From the NCBI GenBank assembly GCA_026724425.1, contig JAIUCV010000002.1:3725001-3789000 (forward strand): a DNA stretch of 64,000 nucleotides, given 5' to 3'. The position numbers and the translations under genes are program-made. Positions 33,811-47,579 of the stretch are shown here, piece after piece; position 1 is the stretch's first letter, and the number at the start of each line of letters is the position of its first letter. The notes under the pieces are model-generated. The model saw only the letters and a program-made list of their open reading frames with translations, did not search any database and was not told the DNA's origin. This DNA comes from Erythrophleum ivorense. Taxonomy: Eukaryota; Streptophyta; Magnoliopsida; Fabales; Fabaceae.

Positions 33811-36800
33811 ATTATTTGAGTGTTTATTAGAAATCAAATAGCTAATCAAAGTTGAGAGCTTTATTCAAATCTTAATTTACAAATGGATCCCATAGTTCTG
33901 AACAAAAGGCCTTTTAAGTGCTCCTCTGAAACTTTTTGTCTTCTTCACATTTTTTTGAACAGAATGCTCTTAGAGCCATAAACAATGGGAGTAGGAAAGA
34001 ACTCGGGGGAGGCAATGAACAAATTAAGGGGGGAAAAAGAGCAAAAAGGAAGAGAGAAGAAGTGGAGAAAACGTGGTAAAGAGAATAGAAAGGTAAAATG
34101 CGCATCTATACGGATGCAGAGTAAAGGCACTGGACAGGAAAACTTCGAATGGATGCAGGCGCACTGTATAAGGATGCCTTTGGTTTTGTTTTATTTCAAC
34201 ATTTTTTTATTTTATTCATATAAATAATGATTGGAGTTGTTACTCATCCATCAATAAAACTAAAATAATGACACATGGATTCTATATTAATTTAAACTTA
34301 ATAAATTTTATTAAAAAATTTTTATAAGACAAAATTAAAATTTCTCATATTTAAAACATCAATTTAAAACCGTAAATTAAATAATAGGAGACCAAAATAT
34401 TATTTTATTTTATTTTTATCCCTGTTTAAATGACTGCTGATGCTTATGCTTACGCTTACGTAGGTCCGTATAGTAATAAAGTATAAAAAGGTTGCTGTTC
34501 TGGGAACTTTAGCACGCAGAAATCCATGGCAATTATATGCGGTGTGATAACACGTGAAACGTTGTCTTTATATGATAGGGCCCATCAATTTCCCCCCTGA
34601 GTTTGCTCGCATTAACGTTGAGTCATGCCTTTGTCAAATGACGCTTTAACAATTTCTATCAAAACTAATATTACTTGTCATTCTTATAAATTCCTAGCAT
34701 TTAAATCAACAACTCAAATATACTCATGAGAAAGTAGCAGAGTGAAAAAGAGAGAGAGACGTAGAAGATGAATAGTATTCATTTGTTAAATTCTTCTACA
34801 CAACTCATGAGTATATATCAACCCTCTTATTTAATTGGACATTTATCTTTTTCCGTAATATATTAGATTGAATATGGGTGTGTATATATATGAATTAAAA
34901 TTCATTTAAAAAAAATTATAAATATTATATATGTATATAATATTATTGTCCTCCTCCAAATTTATAATTTGTTTCCTTTAACTTTTAAAAGTTTTCGGCA
35001 CATGCTCTAATTTGTTTCTCAAAATTTCACCTCTCATGTTATGTTTTCTGCTTTCATTCCTATATATACTATATAGGCTTAATTTACATTTAACCAAATG
35101 CAATAACTGACTACAAGTTAGACATAACCAACATAAACTTAACTATTATTTCCCAACAATACTCAATATTTTATTTTGGGGCTTTTAAATATTGATGCGG
35201 ACATCTACTGTTTATAGTTTTTAAAAAACTCCGAAATTACGATATATTATGATCTGCGTACATGAACTAATTCTCAGATTTTGATTATGATTATATATAT
35301 CTTTTGGTTGAATGTCAAAATGTAGAACAGAACGGAGGTTTTGAAGTTGGGTTCTGGTTCTTGAGAGGCTTTTCTTGTTGCCATGGACAAGACTAAGAAA
35401 AGTGGCACTGGCACTCATCTTTTTACTTTATGGGTAATAAAGTATTGTCAATTATATTTCATATTCAGCTAGTTGAAGGCCATTTCTCAGTCTCAGAACT
35501 CTCCTTTTCTCTCCCATTACACTCAGAAAGAATCCAAAAAGTGCCTTCCAAGTTTGTGCCATATAAACCATAAGTACTGTAAATGGGACCCATTTCCCAA
35601 AATAATTCCAATTACAACTCCTCTACATACAAAGACAAAAGCACTACCAGACAGACAATCCCCTCCAGCTGTTTTTGGCAAGCCCTCGTCTCTTTCACTT
35701 TTTTTTTTCTTTTCTTTTTCTCTTTTTCTCTTTTTTCTAATTTCACTTCACTTATAGGCCAACAGTTTCTTAAAGAAATGAAAATTTTAGAACCCTGAAA
35801 AACCTAATTCTGAATTGAACACTGAGGCATTCATGGCCTTAAATCAATCAAAACAATTTGTTGCATTCCTTTTGTTTACTGCCATCTTGATGCCTTATAA
35901 TGAAGCCATATTTTAATTTTGTTTAACATAAAAACACAATAGAAAAAGAAATTTTCTTAAACTTAATTAATTCCCATGACACATTCTTAAAATTACAGAT
36001 TATAATAAAATTATTTATAGGGTTTCGTTAAACAACTTGTGATTTGAAATGAACCTAACAACTCTCAAATTCTCAATGTATGGCAAATGCATCATTAGAT
36101 AAGTTAAATCAGATTTCTGAGTGATTTGAGTCAAACATGAGCTAAGTTTGGATGCCGAAAATAAATTATATCATATTAGATGCTAATTTAGCAGCAAAAA
36201 AGAAAACAAAAAAAAAAAGAAGAAGAAAAAGACCAAATTCACTTCATCTTCTTTATTAATGCTTCCTCTAATCAGCCTTTTCATTGTGTCAACATTAATA
36301 TTGTCCAATAAAAAGCCAATCAAATTTTGCACTCAATTGAGTTGGCACCCAATCCCTGCCTTGACGATTCTTCAATTCACATTTATTTCTAAAAATTATT
36401 TATTGATGTTTGATACCAATAAATTCCCAACGATGATTCGCAGATTCCGCACTAATCGCCAGAAGAGAAATAAAGCACGTTTCCGACCCAAAGAAGTGGT
36501 GAGCACAAAGTGAACAATCTTCCAGGAAAAAGTTGGAGAACCAAACAGAGACATGATGTGTATGTGTTCATTCTTTGCCTGCTTACACAACATATATGGA
36601 GCTGCCAAATGGTGCGATGTGGAAGCACCCACGTGTGGTGATGCCACTGCATCAATCATCAAAGTGTTTGCCATGAAATAGACATCTAAATGAGCTTTGT
36701 TCTTGAGAAGAAAAGAAGTACCAGTACTTGAAAGACTTTTGGGCAGGTTCCTAGAGAGTTCCCTCCCTTTTTCACACAAATTTCCTTTTTTTTTTTTCCT

Positions 36801-39800
36801 TATGTGGGAATTTAAGGTTAGAGTATTCTCTTGTTTTTGAGCCATCATGAAAGGAAAAATCCCCATAACCCCTGATTGGCATTGCTGAAAAAAGAAGGGG
36901 AAAAGTAAAGAGAGGGCATATACACCTCCCAAGTTGTGGTTGAAATTCTTTCCAAGTTTACTTTACAGCCTATCTTCATATTCCTCCCAAGCTCTCTTAA
37001 TGTCAATCTTAGAAGATGTTTTGACTTTTATATTTTATGATTAAATTATGCTTCTGAAAATGATATGATTGGCTTTTTTTTTTTTTTTAATATGTTACTC
37101 AAGTCATTGATCTAAGAATGGGACCTTTAATTTGAAGTTGATGATATATAAACTAACAATTCACCAATTTACAGTAACGTGTTTTACTTTCTTCATTTAG
37201 TTATCTCTATTTATTTTATTAATGTCTTTTTTTATTATTAATAAAGGAATATTTAAATCGAACATTTCTAACGAAACTTCAACCCAAGTAAAAAAAAAGT
37301 TTACTAAAGGGCTGACATTTGAGTATTTTCATTTACGTAACAATTATAGGACTTATTCTTTGCTTTATGCTTTCAGTATGAGAAAATGACAAAAGTTAAG
37401 TTGACACTTTTTAAAAATATTGTTTGTGAAACAACCTAATTTGTGAATGTAGAGGAATAGGGGTCACCACATTGAAAGAGAATTTGAATAATTTGAAATC
37501 AAATTGGAACACAGAATCTATCTTTTTAAATTCATTTTACAGCTAATCATATTGAATCCACTATTCTATCATTTTCTTATTTTTCTCTCCCTTCTCTTCT
37601 TATTATAATGAGGGCAAAATTTTGATTAGAGTACAAGGTCATTGACAACTACAAATTTGGATGATGCATCCTTCCATTTTAAAGCAGGCTCTAGAAGAGG
37701 TTAAAGGGACCTCTAATATTACTACGCATAGCAAAAAGTGCTAATTTTACTTATATATAATGCCAAAGTTCGGAATCCAAATATTAATATCTATACATTA
37801 ACAAATAATATAGTCATAAATCTCATATCATCTTTATAATCTAAAACCAGCAAAGCAGCGTACCTGCTTTTGAGTAAAAACCACAAGCACCCCTTATCTT
37901 ATCAGGCACTGAAAAGGACTACAACTTTTGTTACTGCCTGCAATTATAAACTAATATATTTGGTCGGCAGGTTTTGATTATTATTATTGCATACTGCTTG
38001 TTATTAAATTATTATACATATAAGTCTATGAAAGCATACATTTAGCATATATGCATTTAATTTTTTTTTCTTTTATAAAAAGGTAATTAAATTTGCAAAT
38101 ATATATTTTTTGAAAGTAAATTTATTGTTTAGAATATATGTTTATGATTTTAAATTCAATGGCCAAAAGGCCAAATATCATCCACAATATAACTTTAAAA
38201 GAAAAGAGAAAGAGTGGTCCAAAACACTGATGAGCTCTAATTAATAAACTTCAAACATCTTTAATCAATTGATTGTGGTAATCATTTCAAGAAGGAAATT
38301 AAAGTCATTCTTCAAAAATAAAGGGTGAGTTGTGTCCTTTTCTTCTCACACTTGCGGCTTTTATCCTTCAACGCCTTATGATGATACCATATTTGAATGA
38401 CAACTGAAATAACAAAATCAGGGAGAAAGAATTAATATTTTATTGCACAATCAGAACTATAAATTAAAAAATTAATAATCTGAATTAGAACTGGCGGAGG
38501 ATCAATCACTACACACCTCTCATGTTATGTTGGGTCGGCATTAAACTAAAAAAATTATGAAGGGGGTGTTGGAATTCTTATTGGGCGAAGAAACTTTAGC
38601 TATGCCTTGGAGCCATTTAGGGATAATTCTTCGTTATTAGATACAGAGCAACAAGGAAGTAGCTAAAACCCATATACATATATTTTAGGAGGAAATAATA
38701 ATAAAGAAAGAAATCAACTGCTTTGCATGTTTAATGATATATTCTTTAAGAACATACATGATGGAAGGAATCACATATAATGTATCCATTGGATATTCCT
38801 GCTACAAAATGCAATGTTATTTTTAATAATATAATGAGTGTTTGTGAGAAGGAAATCAGGTCACGGATGTTCCCACTACCACATTGCTCAATGCTGGTGA
38901 CAGGAACTTGATATTATTAATTAAATGGTCAAGATCTTAAGAAATATTAGGATAACTCTTTGTACTAACTTTATACTAAGCTTAATTCTTTGGATAGCAC
39001 TTAAAGCGTTCCTTTGTTGCTTCTCTTAGAAAAAAAAAACAAAGAGACCACATTTAAAAAATAAAATCCCAAGCATTTATATCAGTTAATTTGTGACGGT
39101 TTGGTGTCTTTTCTTATTGGATTAAACTTAGATGTATTTTTTATTTTTATTGTCAAATATCTTAATTAAAATATAATAAATATATGATTTTATTATATTT
39201 TTAAAAATTATACACTTGTTATATTATAATTGAAGAATTATAAATTTGATATATTTTGAATGAAGAATTTGATAATAAAAATATAACCAATTGTATACAA
39301 GTTTTTTTTTTATCTTACACAAAAAATATTTTGCATAGCTTGTCCGTACAAAATTTTTCCTCGATTTAGTTTTAAAAATTAAAAAGATATTCATTATTCA
39401 CTGCCATATGACTGTCATACATATTCCTTCTTAAAGTTATAACAGACAATTTTTTTATTTCTACTTTAAGATTATATTTTGATCAACTTATAGTTTAGTT
39501 TGGTGATTTCTATCAACTAAATCAATATAATTAGATGGGTAAAAGATTTATATAATCGATTCAATAAATCTTGTCATGTTTAACGCAATCAATCAAATTT
39601 AGCGTTGGTTACTTTGAAATGGATGGTCAGTGTTTGAAAGAAAAATTACTATAATTTTAAAAATTTAATAACAAATATATACATATATATATTTTTTAAT
39701 CTCACCTATAAAAATAAATATTTTTAGCAACAAAGTTTAATTCGATGTCTAACATAGACATTTAGTAACCAAATCGATTTAAACAATTTTGTCAAATTCT

Positions 39801-41170
39801 TATCCAATTAATTGATCGATTTTTGTTAAATTGAATTAGTTTGATTAAGTTAAAATTGGATCTAACTGGATTTGCTGAAACTTAAGAAGTTGACATTTTG
39901 ATATATGATTAAAGATTAAAAAATAATTAGTTAACACATGTTAAACCACTTATATGTACCATCCTTGTATGATTTAGGTACAAATTATAAGTACACTCAA
40001 TTAAGTATTTGTTTCTGCGAATGGCAACAAAAATTTGCACTCAGCTATGTCATAAACACATCATGAAACAACAACTATGCCTGAGAAACAACAATCTATG
40101 AATGCAAAATAACTCATCGCATGACTTGGATATATAGTAATTAGTACTTCTCTGTATGGTTATATCCTTCTATACCCAAGAAACAAGTACCTACAAATAT
40201 CAAGTTTCAGAATATGTTTAGGAGTGAAAGAAGGAGAGAAAAGAAAAGACAAAATTATAAAAAATGAGAGAACAGGAAGATGAAAAATTAGTTAACAGTA
40301 TTTTTTTTTGGATGGGGTTTGAGACAATATTCTTCTTCAAAAATCTTTAAATTAAGAGAAATTAGAATTATAAAAAAGATAGGTCTTTAAAAAAATTTTA
40401 TTCCCTTCTCCTTCTCATACCAAATTTTAAAATCTCAAACCATAGGACGGTTGGGTATAAAAAAGGTTTCTTTATATAATATTTATTATAATTATTATTT
40501 AATAATTTTTATCTTTTTTATTTTTGCAAATAAAAGTGTGATAGTTATTTTTTAATTATTTTATCTTTTTTCTTCTCATTTCTATTATCAAACCTTCTTA
40601 AGGGAGATTTCAAAAGGAATCTTTCCTTCCTTAATAACAATATATAAATTTATACGTTTTATCTAAAGTAATTGTCAAACTTTATTTGTTGTATTAAGTG
40701 AAAGACAATTTTCAATTATAAAAAATTGAGAAAAGCAAAAAAGACTGCACTGGAAGACGAATAATAGCGCTTGTCAAGCGCCAAGTCTGCGCGTGGGCAT
40801 TGATAGTGGCTCAATACTGCAACCATTACCAATGAGTGATCATCACTGTCCAGCCCACCAACATGTCCACAGATATTGGCTGGGTGCAATTCATCTTTGC
40901 TACAATTTGCAAATATAATAATACAAAAAATATTTAATTGTCCATTGAAAAAGTATTTTTTGAAAGACTGTGACAAGAGGGTTGGGGGGACACTACATTA
41001 TAATATGATGTTTGTCCCTTTCCCACTTTGTCCTTATTCAATATATTCTTACATCATCTTTGCCCAAGTACTATTGTTCTTTTTTTTCTTGTTAAGTTCA
41101 TTCTTAAAAAAAAAAAGAAGAAGAAAACTTTACTAGGTACTCTAATTTATTTAATCACTGATCCTATTTG
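33811..41170. other. Long intergenic AT-rich stretch
   Basis: No gene could be supported in about 7 kb. Open frames at 33985-34227, 35221-35757 and 36259-36932 have biased composition or overlap each other on both strands. A G-box (CACGTG) lies near 36631-36636 and one copy of the 14.6-kb MITE family lies at 39131-39290. 40200-40640 carries degenerate GA-rich and 'ggatgggg' phrases like the MITE fragments at 1.7 and 4.7 kb. A GC-richer patch at 40745-40890 contains the palindrome 'gcgcttgtcaagcgc' (40767-40781). Confidence 0.5.
39131..39290. mobile_element. Foldback MITE, second copy of the 14.6-kb family
   Basis: 'tttttattgtcaaatatctt' at the left and 'gaatttgataataaaaata' at the right pair with each other. 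They match the arms of the element at 14617-14803, including 'aattaaaatataataaatat' in the left arm. The interior has decayed. Confidence 0.5.
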
Positions 41171-41177
41171 CTCCCAA

Positions 41178-41202
41178 GGTATTTATAAATTTATAAATTC
41201 TC
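41178..41202 (+). promoter_or_regulatory. Probable TATA region of the CCT gene
   Basis: 'tatttataaatttataaatt' lies about 230-255 bases before the start codon and is followed by a C/T-rich leader, typical of a plant 5' UTR. The leader is open in the frame of the gene, but the family's conserved N-terminus begins only at 41433. Confidence 0.4.
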
Positions 41203-41432
41203 CCCCCAGCTTGGGCCTAAATCATCAAAGCTCATACCCAACCAAACAGACAAGCACGTTCCATTACACACTCTCTTCCTCTTTTTGCATTTTGCTGCTC
41301 TATATTTTAGTACTAGGGTGGATGCTTGTCTCTCTTCTCTGCTTTTCCTCTGTTTTCTCGGGAGCTTGTCACTGTTTCGCGGCCTCCTCATTGAAGCTTT
41401 CAGTTTCTAGAGATTGTTTCTTCCTTAGAGAA

Positions 41433-44400
41433 ATGTATGCAGAGACTGGTCTTCTGTTCCCCTATTTCCAGAATTTATCTCAAGAGCTTCAACAACTCGA
41501 TGAGTACTGCAAAACCCAGAAGCCCAATGCTTCAATGGTACCCTCTTTTTCAGTCCTCTGTTTATTTTAGAATTAAAAAACGTTTTCGGTGTCACCTCTA
41601 AATTTGCGCTTAATTTCTCAGTCCTTTGTTTATTTTACTCGTAATTTTTAGTTTCTTACCGATTGAAGATATCGATGAAGAGAAGGAGAATGATAACAAA
41701 ATTGAATTCTGGAAACGATTTTGCATGTAATCTCTGTTTGTTCATTCATCTTTTCCACCTCCCCTTCTGAATGTCTTCTCATGGCACAAGTGGAAACGGC
41801 TGGAGTTGGCTTTATGTGCTGGATCTAGAAAAGTATGGGAAAAGGAAAGATGTATAGAGTATAAACGGAAAAGAATTTTCGTTGTGATAGTGCCGTGTTC
41901 TATAATCTTTCTTCCATTTCTTTTTTGATTTCTGGTGTGAACTCTCAGTGGGGTTTGTCTTTTTTGAGCCGCACTGAGGGAGATTAAAGAGTCCTTTTAC
42001 TCGCTTTTTCTTTATAGTAAGAAAAAGGTTAGAGGAAAGGGGGTGGTTAATGCTCAACTTAATCATTTCTTCAAGGCTTTGTCGGGCACTGAATATAGGT
42101 GTAGAAATGAGGAAATCATGCATTATTACTTCTATTTCTGCTCATAATTAAAGTAGGTTGTTTCGGCATAAAATGGCTTGGTGTTTTGGTCATTCAAAGT
42201 GAAACTACGTTTTTGAGGCAAGGGCTTTCGTACCTTTGTAATCAGGGAAGGTGCAACACAGTTAAGAAATTTTGATAAACCTATTCATTTTCTCAAAAAT
42301 ATGACTGACTGCTCGCGTATACCAAATTATATCTTTTGGGTATTCATAGAGAAAATTGAATCCATGTTCTCTAGCTGAGTTGTTGTCAAAGTCATTCTGA
42401 ATAGAATGTCTTTCAATATCAGCTTTTCTGGTGAAGCGTTGGGCTGTAAATATGCAATCATCTACCAATTCATTTTGTGAATTAGCCCGTCCTTACCGTG
42501 TGAAGGTTCTGTTAAATATGTATTGGCCTTTTGCACCTTTTCTTTGGAAAAGCTTCTACTATGCAGTACGAATTATGTGGCATTGATTTGTACTGAATAA
42601 AAAGCTTGAAAGCCCTTGCCTTCTTTAGCTTTTGTTATCTAGCTTTTTTTTTTTGTGGCGTGTTTTGATGTACGGCTTGTTCTTCAGTCTATAATTATAT
42701 CTTTGATTTGTTCTTATAATTAAAATTAATTTAATTTGTTTAGATGTTATACACCTTTGTGCTTAGAAATCACTTTTATTTTCCCTTTGTGTCTAATGCA
42801 GGGTGACGTTGCTCAGTCTTCTGCCATGTCAGAGTATTATGATTTGGCAGCAGAGGGAGATCTGTTCAAAGCACCTGAACCTATAATTGAAGAACTAATC
42901 ATAGACTTGGATCCCATGACAGCAGCCGTTTCAATGATATCTTGTGGGGAAGATGTTGTCTCCTCGCAGGGACTAAAACCCACAGACGCTCTTCAAAATG
43001 AACAGCTCCTGAGCGAGGTATTCTATGAATGCAAAAAGGATATGTTAGAAAAGGAAGCAATCGAGTCACCACTACCTGAGATTCTGGAAATCAAGGTTCC
43101 TATTCTGAATACAGATGAAAAACAAATTCAAGAAAACAAACCATTTTCTGGCATGCCATTGCCAAAAAGTGTGAGTTCAGGATGTTTGAGCTCAATGGAC
43201 TGGATGCAAGGAGCTGCAATGAAACCTGCGTTTCTTGATTTCCCAGGAATTGATTTCAGTGCAGATTATGGCATGCGGAGGGCATTTAGTGAAGGAGATA
43301 TAAAGGTCAGACTTAACTGATTCATATATTTTGTATCTTAAACTTTTAACTGTATCGAATGGGTTCCTTATGAAATTAAGCAGCATCTTAAAAGTGGTAA
43401 GAAGTTGTTCTTGCTAAGGCAAACACTTGAGGGAAAATTTTCTATTTAGAAGGTATAAGATAGACAACTACCCTGTAGCTTTGACAGCTACTCTTTCTCT
43501 AGATTAAAGCTTGAAGTTTTCTGAGTTCTGCTTCCTTCCCTAACATGGTTAGAGTAATAAAATAAGTTCTGATAGGTGATAATTACTCAGACGTATAATA
43601 AAAAAGGATAACAATATTATCAAGGAATAATATGTTGGAATACTTTAATTATATGTGGATTTGTATTATTCAATTATTAATCTAATTTACAAATTATCTT
43701 TTAATAATATCAAACAACTAAGTAATTAAATTAAAATGGATTGAGTCATATGATTGGACATCCTGTAATAGGCCAAGAGATTCATAAGTCCACTAAATTA
43801 GGGATTTCAACTTACGGCACATTTTTGAGCTAATTATCCTATTTATATTGGTTTAGGGTTTTGTTCTTAGATACATATATATTATAATAATTTTGGCTTG
43901 TGAGAGGAGCTATCTTGGCTTGTGAAAGAAGCTACCTTAGCTTTTGGGACAAGTCAGTTTGGTTTGTTAAACAAGCCGGTTAACACTCTATATATATGTA
44001 TATCCCTCTTAGCTTTGTGATAAGCAGAAATGTGTCAATGTAAGTTGTAACTCCTTTATGTTCATGCTCTCTTCCTCTTACCTTTCTAGCATCAGATCTG
44101 GTATGATCTAAACCTTTATCTTCCAATTTATTTTAGCATAATATCCATATTGCATCTTAGGACTCTCCGCCAGATTCTTCTTCCACTTGCTCAATATAGA
44201 AAGACTTTGTACCTTCTGAGCTCAATAAGGAAGGAATCTTGACCTGATCTGCTGGAAATTTCTATGATTTAAGCATTGTGACAATAAGGGAATGTCAGCA
44301 TGACCTAAATCTGATTGCTAACTTAGAACTCACAAATATGGCAGACTTTCCTTATGACGCACCATATAATTCAATAATTTCTTTCCTTGTGTCGATATCT

Positions 44401-45049
44401 ATCAGTATTTAATGCCTCACAATTTCAAGATCTGCATAAGTGATCAGAAATTGCAGGATGCTGGAAAATTCATTTTTAAGGGAATGGATGGTTCCTTTTC
44501 ACATTCAGGTGGATACACTTATACACCCACCAAAATCTTGTGATCTACTTGAATTATAGCTTGAGACATTAATTCGCTTGGTCTTGAAGTCTTAGTGTGG
44601 ACTGAGAAATCTATAGATTCTTGCCATTTCCTCAAAGTGGGACCGGATTATTGATACTCTATGTTTGATAGGCTCTCGGTAGTGGTAATATGCATGTTAT
44701 CCAATCTCCCTTAGAGAGGCCCTTTCCTATCAGTAACTGCACCAGTGAGGAACGCCGAGAAAAGCTCTCCAGATATAGGAATAAGAAGACAAAGAGAAAT
44801 TTTGGCCGGAAAATCAAGGTGAGAGGATAAATAATAATATTTATATAGGTTCGCCATCCTTTTACTATTGTGTATTTCACTTGAGCAGTCAATATGCATC
44901 AATCTCAATTTCGCTTATCGGTAGATTCTGAATAAACTAATAATGGGGTTTGATTTCAGTATGCTTGCAGGAAGGCTCTTGCTGACAGCCAACCAAGAAT
45001 CCGTGGAAGATTTGCGAAGACTGAAGAATGTGATTCCAGGAGGCAATGA
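41433..45049 (+). CDS. CCT-motif family protein (CMF, CONSTANS-like without B-box)
   Basis: Four exons: 41433-41537, 42802-43305, 44672-44818 and 44960-45049. Phase is consistent, introns are GT-AG, and the total is 846 bp (281 residues). The N-terminus 'MYAETGLLFPYFQN' followed by 'QLDEYCKTQK' is the conserved start of a plant CCT-motif subfamily, and decides the ATG. The middle (exon 2) is acidic and probably disordered, with 'GDLFKAPEPIIEELIIDLDPM' partly conserved and 'MRRAFSEGDIK' at its end. The CCT motif (about residues 230-273) spans exons 3 and 4: 'REKLSRYRNKKTKRNFGRKI' then 'YACRKALADSQPRIRGRFAK'. CCT motifs mediate nuclear localisation and protein-protein or NF-Y-type DNA contacts. 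There are no B-box zinc fingers or receiver domain, so it is neither a true CONSTANS nor a PRR. A role in transcription linked to sugar, light or development is inferred from the family only. Intron 2 is 1.4 kb and holds an LTR-like insertion. No lesions. Confidence 0.93.
43633..44091. mobile_element. LTR-like insertion in CCT intron 2
   Basis: The block starts TGTTGGAATA and ends near 'tttctagca', just before 'tctggtatgatct', which loosely resembles an LTR end followed by a primer-binding site. Inside are 'ggcttgtgagaggagctatc' and a near copy 'ggcttgtgaaagaagctacc'. A TATATA stretch near 43991-44000 could be an LTR promoter. No target-site duplication was found, so it may be a solo LTR or truncated TRIM-like element. 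Confidence 0.35.
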
Positions 45050-47041
45050 TTAGCTTGTAACTGATTGAGTTGAAAGAAAGTAGGAAATAAGTAATTATAT
45101 TTGATCAAGCTATATATGGAAGAGCTAAAGACTAGTATGTGCCTGGAAACAATAGACTTGGTGGGATTCTAAAACTTTGAACAGGTAATGCTAAAAATTA
45201 AATAAACCAGACTTACTCAAACTCCTTTAGGGTAGTGTAGTTGAACTCTTATCTGTTGTAATAACCTTTTCTTTAGACGGAAATGACCTTCTAGGCATGT
45301 ATATAGGTTTGTTGAATAAAAGAGAGGAGAAAAAGATTGTATCATGTTCATATATATGGAATAGCTATGTTAATTCTCTTTTTAAGTATTTTTATGAAAT
45401 AAATGTTCCTTGTCTTATCTGTATCCCATTGCTTTTGTTTATTAGTTTGAAGGCTAAATTTGGGAAATGTATCTATCTACTGGGCGCTTGTCCTCCATTC
45501 CTTCTTCATAATTGAAAGTTAACCCATTATGGATTTAAATGGCTTCATGACTGCAGTCTTGATTTACACCATTTGATAGGTGATAGGTGATGGGTTTATC
45601 GAATCCTTGAAGGGAAATTTGCATGTATCAGCGCCTTGACTAATGAGTATCAGTGCCACAATCAATTTTGTGTGTTGTAGGAGTTTTGGGCATTGGAAAA
45701 TAAGGTCTATCATGATGTGGAATAGTGCTAGTTTGACTATATTTTTTGTGTCAAGTCACTATCACATAGTTATTACCACTAAAATGACAATATGTTACAC
45801 TTAATTGTTAATTACATATCTAACAGTAGAAATCAAATTGAGGACAAAAAAAAGTTCTCCATATAATAATAATTTATTCAATGTTTAAAATTTACTATCA
45901 TTATTATAAGGATGACCTTTTAAAACATGTTTTGAATAAAACTCTAAAAATTGATAATTGTTTTTTATCATATACTTCTAAAATATAGATACAATTTTTT
46001 GGCTCAAATAGAATTCAAAACTGTTCCTTAAAAAAGAAGAAGAAAAGAAATACGTCCATCTTGTATTAGAGAGATGTGTTGAACTATTGATTATAGTTTC
46101 TCTTTTAAGAATTACCGATTTTTGGTTTAGATAGAAGGATGGTTTTATGATGCCACAATGTCACAACTAAGTGGCACTATCTTAGCCATTATAAAAAAAT
46201 TATTGATCAAAAAATAACGATCGCACCTTTTTAAATAGTTTACTCAAAATAATTTATTTTGACCACTAGAAATTAGTAAGTTTTGTAAAAATGCCCAAAT
46301 TATTATTCTCTGTATTTTCAATTATTTTCTTTTGCCTAACTATTGTCTTCTTAAAATAAAGAATGTGCTTTAAAATTCAAACTGACATAATTAGTTTATT
46401 AATTGAACTGGCATTTGGTCAATAATATTTAAAACGTGTTAAATTACTTTAATAATTGAATTATATTAATCAAGTAAAAATTAATAATATTTCAAAAAAG
46501 TAATTGCACTTATCCATTTTAATCTTTGTCTTCAATAATAATGTTCCCTGGATTAAAAAAAATTGCAATCACTTTTCTAAACCATTGAAAGAAAAAGAAA
46601 ACACAAGAACAATTCTTGAAAAGGAGTGGAAGTTGGGGTTTTAAAAATTTCTTTACTTTCTTTTTCTTTAACTTAGGATTTTTTTTAGATCATATAAGAA
46701 TTAAGAGAGAGTATTAAAATGACTTACTTGGTGGCTAATCAAGTTCACGAAGTTAAATGTTTAAGCACCAAGATCATAAACACAGGCAATATGATCTCCA
46801 AGTCTCAAAACTTGATTTTCTTTGCCTGAAATGTTATAGTAACCCTTGTATTTCCATCGAATAGTAGTAGCTCACATTTTTTCAAACCTTAAATGCTTCT
46901 TTAAACATTCTTTTGGATCCAGGACAAGGGTCCTTAATGATTAGCAAAAGCAACATAAGTGTCTTATTTTAAATGTATTCACACCTAGACAAAACCAAAG
47001 GAGATGTTAAATATCTAATCTTTTTCTTGATAGAACACCTA
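45050..47041. other. CCT gene 3' region and intergenic DNA
   Basis: A poly(A) signal AATAAA lies near 45315, plausible for the CCT mRNA. The rest is AT-rich. A minus-strand stretch at about 46750-46870 reads like protein for some 30 residues but has no recognised family. Confidence 0.45.
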
Positions 47042-47276
47042 TTAGGCTCCGTTTGATATAGTAAAATGAAAATGAATGGAATGGGAAGAAAATGAAAAAA
47101 GTGAATAAAATGGATAAGAAATAACACTAATTCCCTTACTTTTGAAAAACAATAAAAAATGGATCAGTGGTATTAATTAATGATAATAATGATATAATAG
47201 ACATTACATATTAATTTTTTTTCTCCCTCTCTCTCTTCTCCATTCTTCTCTACCCCTTTTACCAAACAAGGCCTTA
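47042..47276. mobile_element. Tourist-like MITE (PIF/Harbinger), with TTA target duplication
   Basis: Left end GGCTCCGTTTGATATAG and right end (reverse complement) GGCCTTGTTTGGTAAAAG form an imperfect terminal inverted repeat. Both sides are flanked by TTA (47042-47044 and 47274-47276), the signature target duplication of PIF/Harbinger elements. The 229-bp interior is non-coding. Confidence 0.75.
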
Positions 47277-47579
47277 GACTTTCTAAAAGGAAAAGTGGCA
47301 ACTAAACAATGCCAACTCTATGTGTAGTCTCTCTTTTTAAAATAAAGTGCAAATTTTAATCACATTATGATTTGGGCAAATTACTAATTAGCCCACTTGC
47401 ACTTAAGTCCCTCTTGTTTTATATTGTGTGTGACATCTTAAGTTCATATTATATTAGTAATATGAATATAAATTAATTAAATTAATTTAATTTAAACTTC
47501 TTTTAGCTAATTCATGAATTACAATTAAATAACTCTTTAGTTTTTATAGGTCATAACTAATATTTAGTAATCAAAATAT

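Noticed and set aside
35473..35798. Open frames of 94 and 71 codons
   Set aside because: Low-complexity F/S/L-rich ends from a T-rich tract; no domain and no splice context.
41028..41432. Longer CCT protein starting at 41028
   Set aside because: The upstream open frame lies across the likely TATA region and leader; the conserved family N-terminus starts at 41433.
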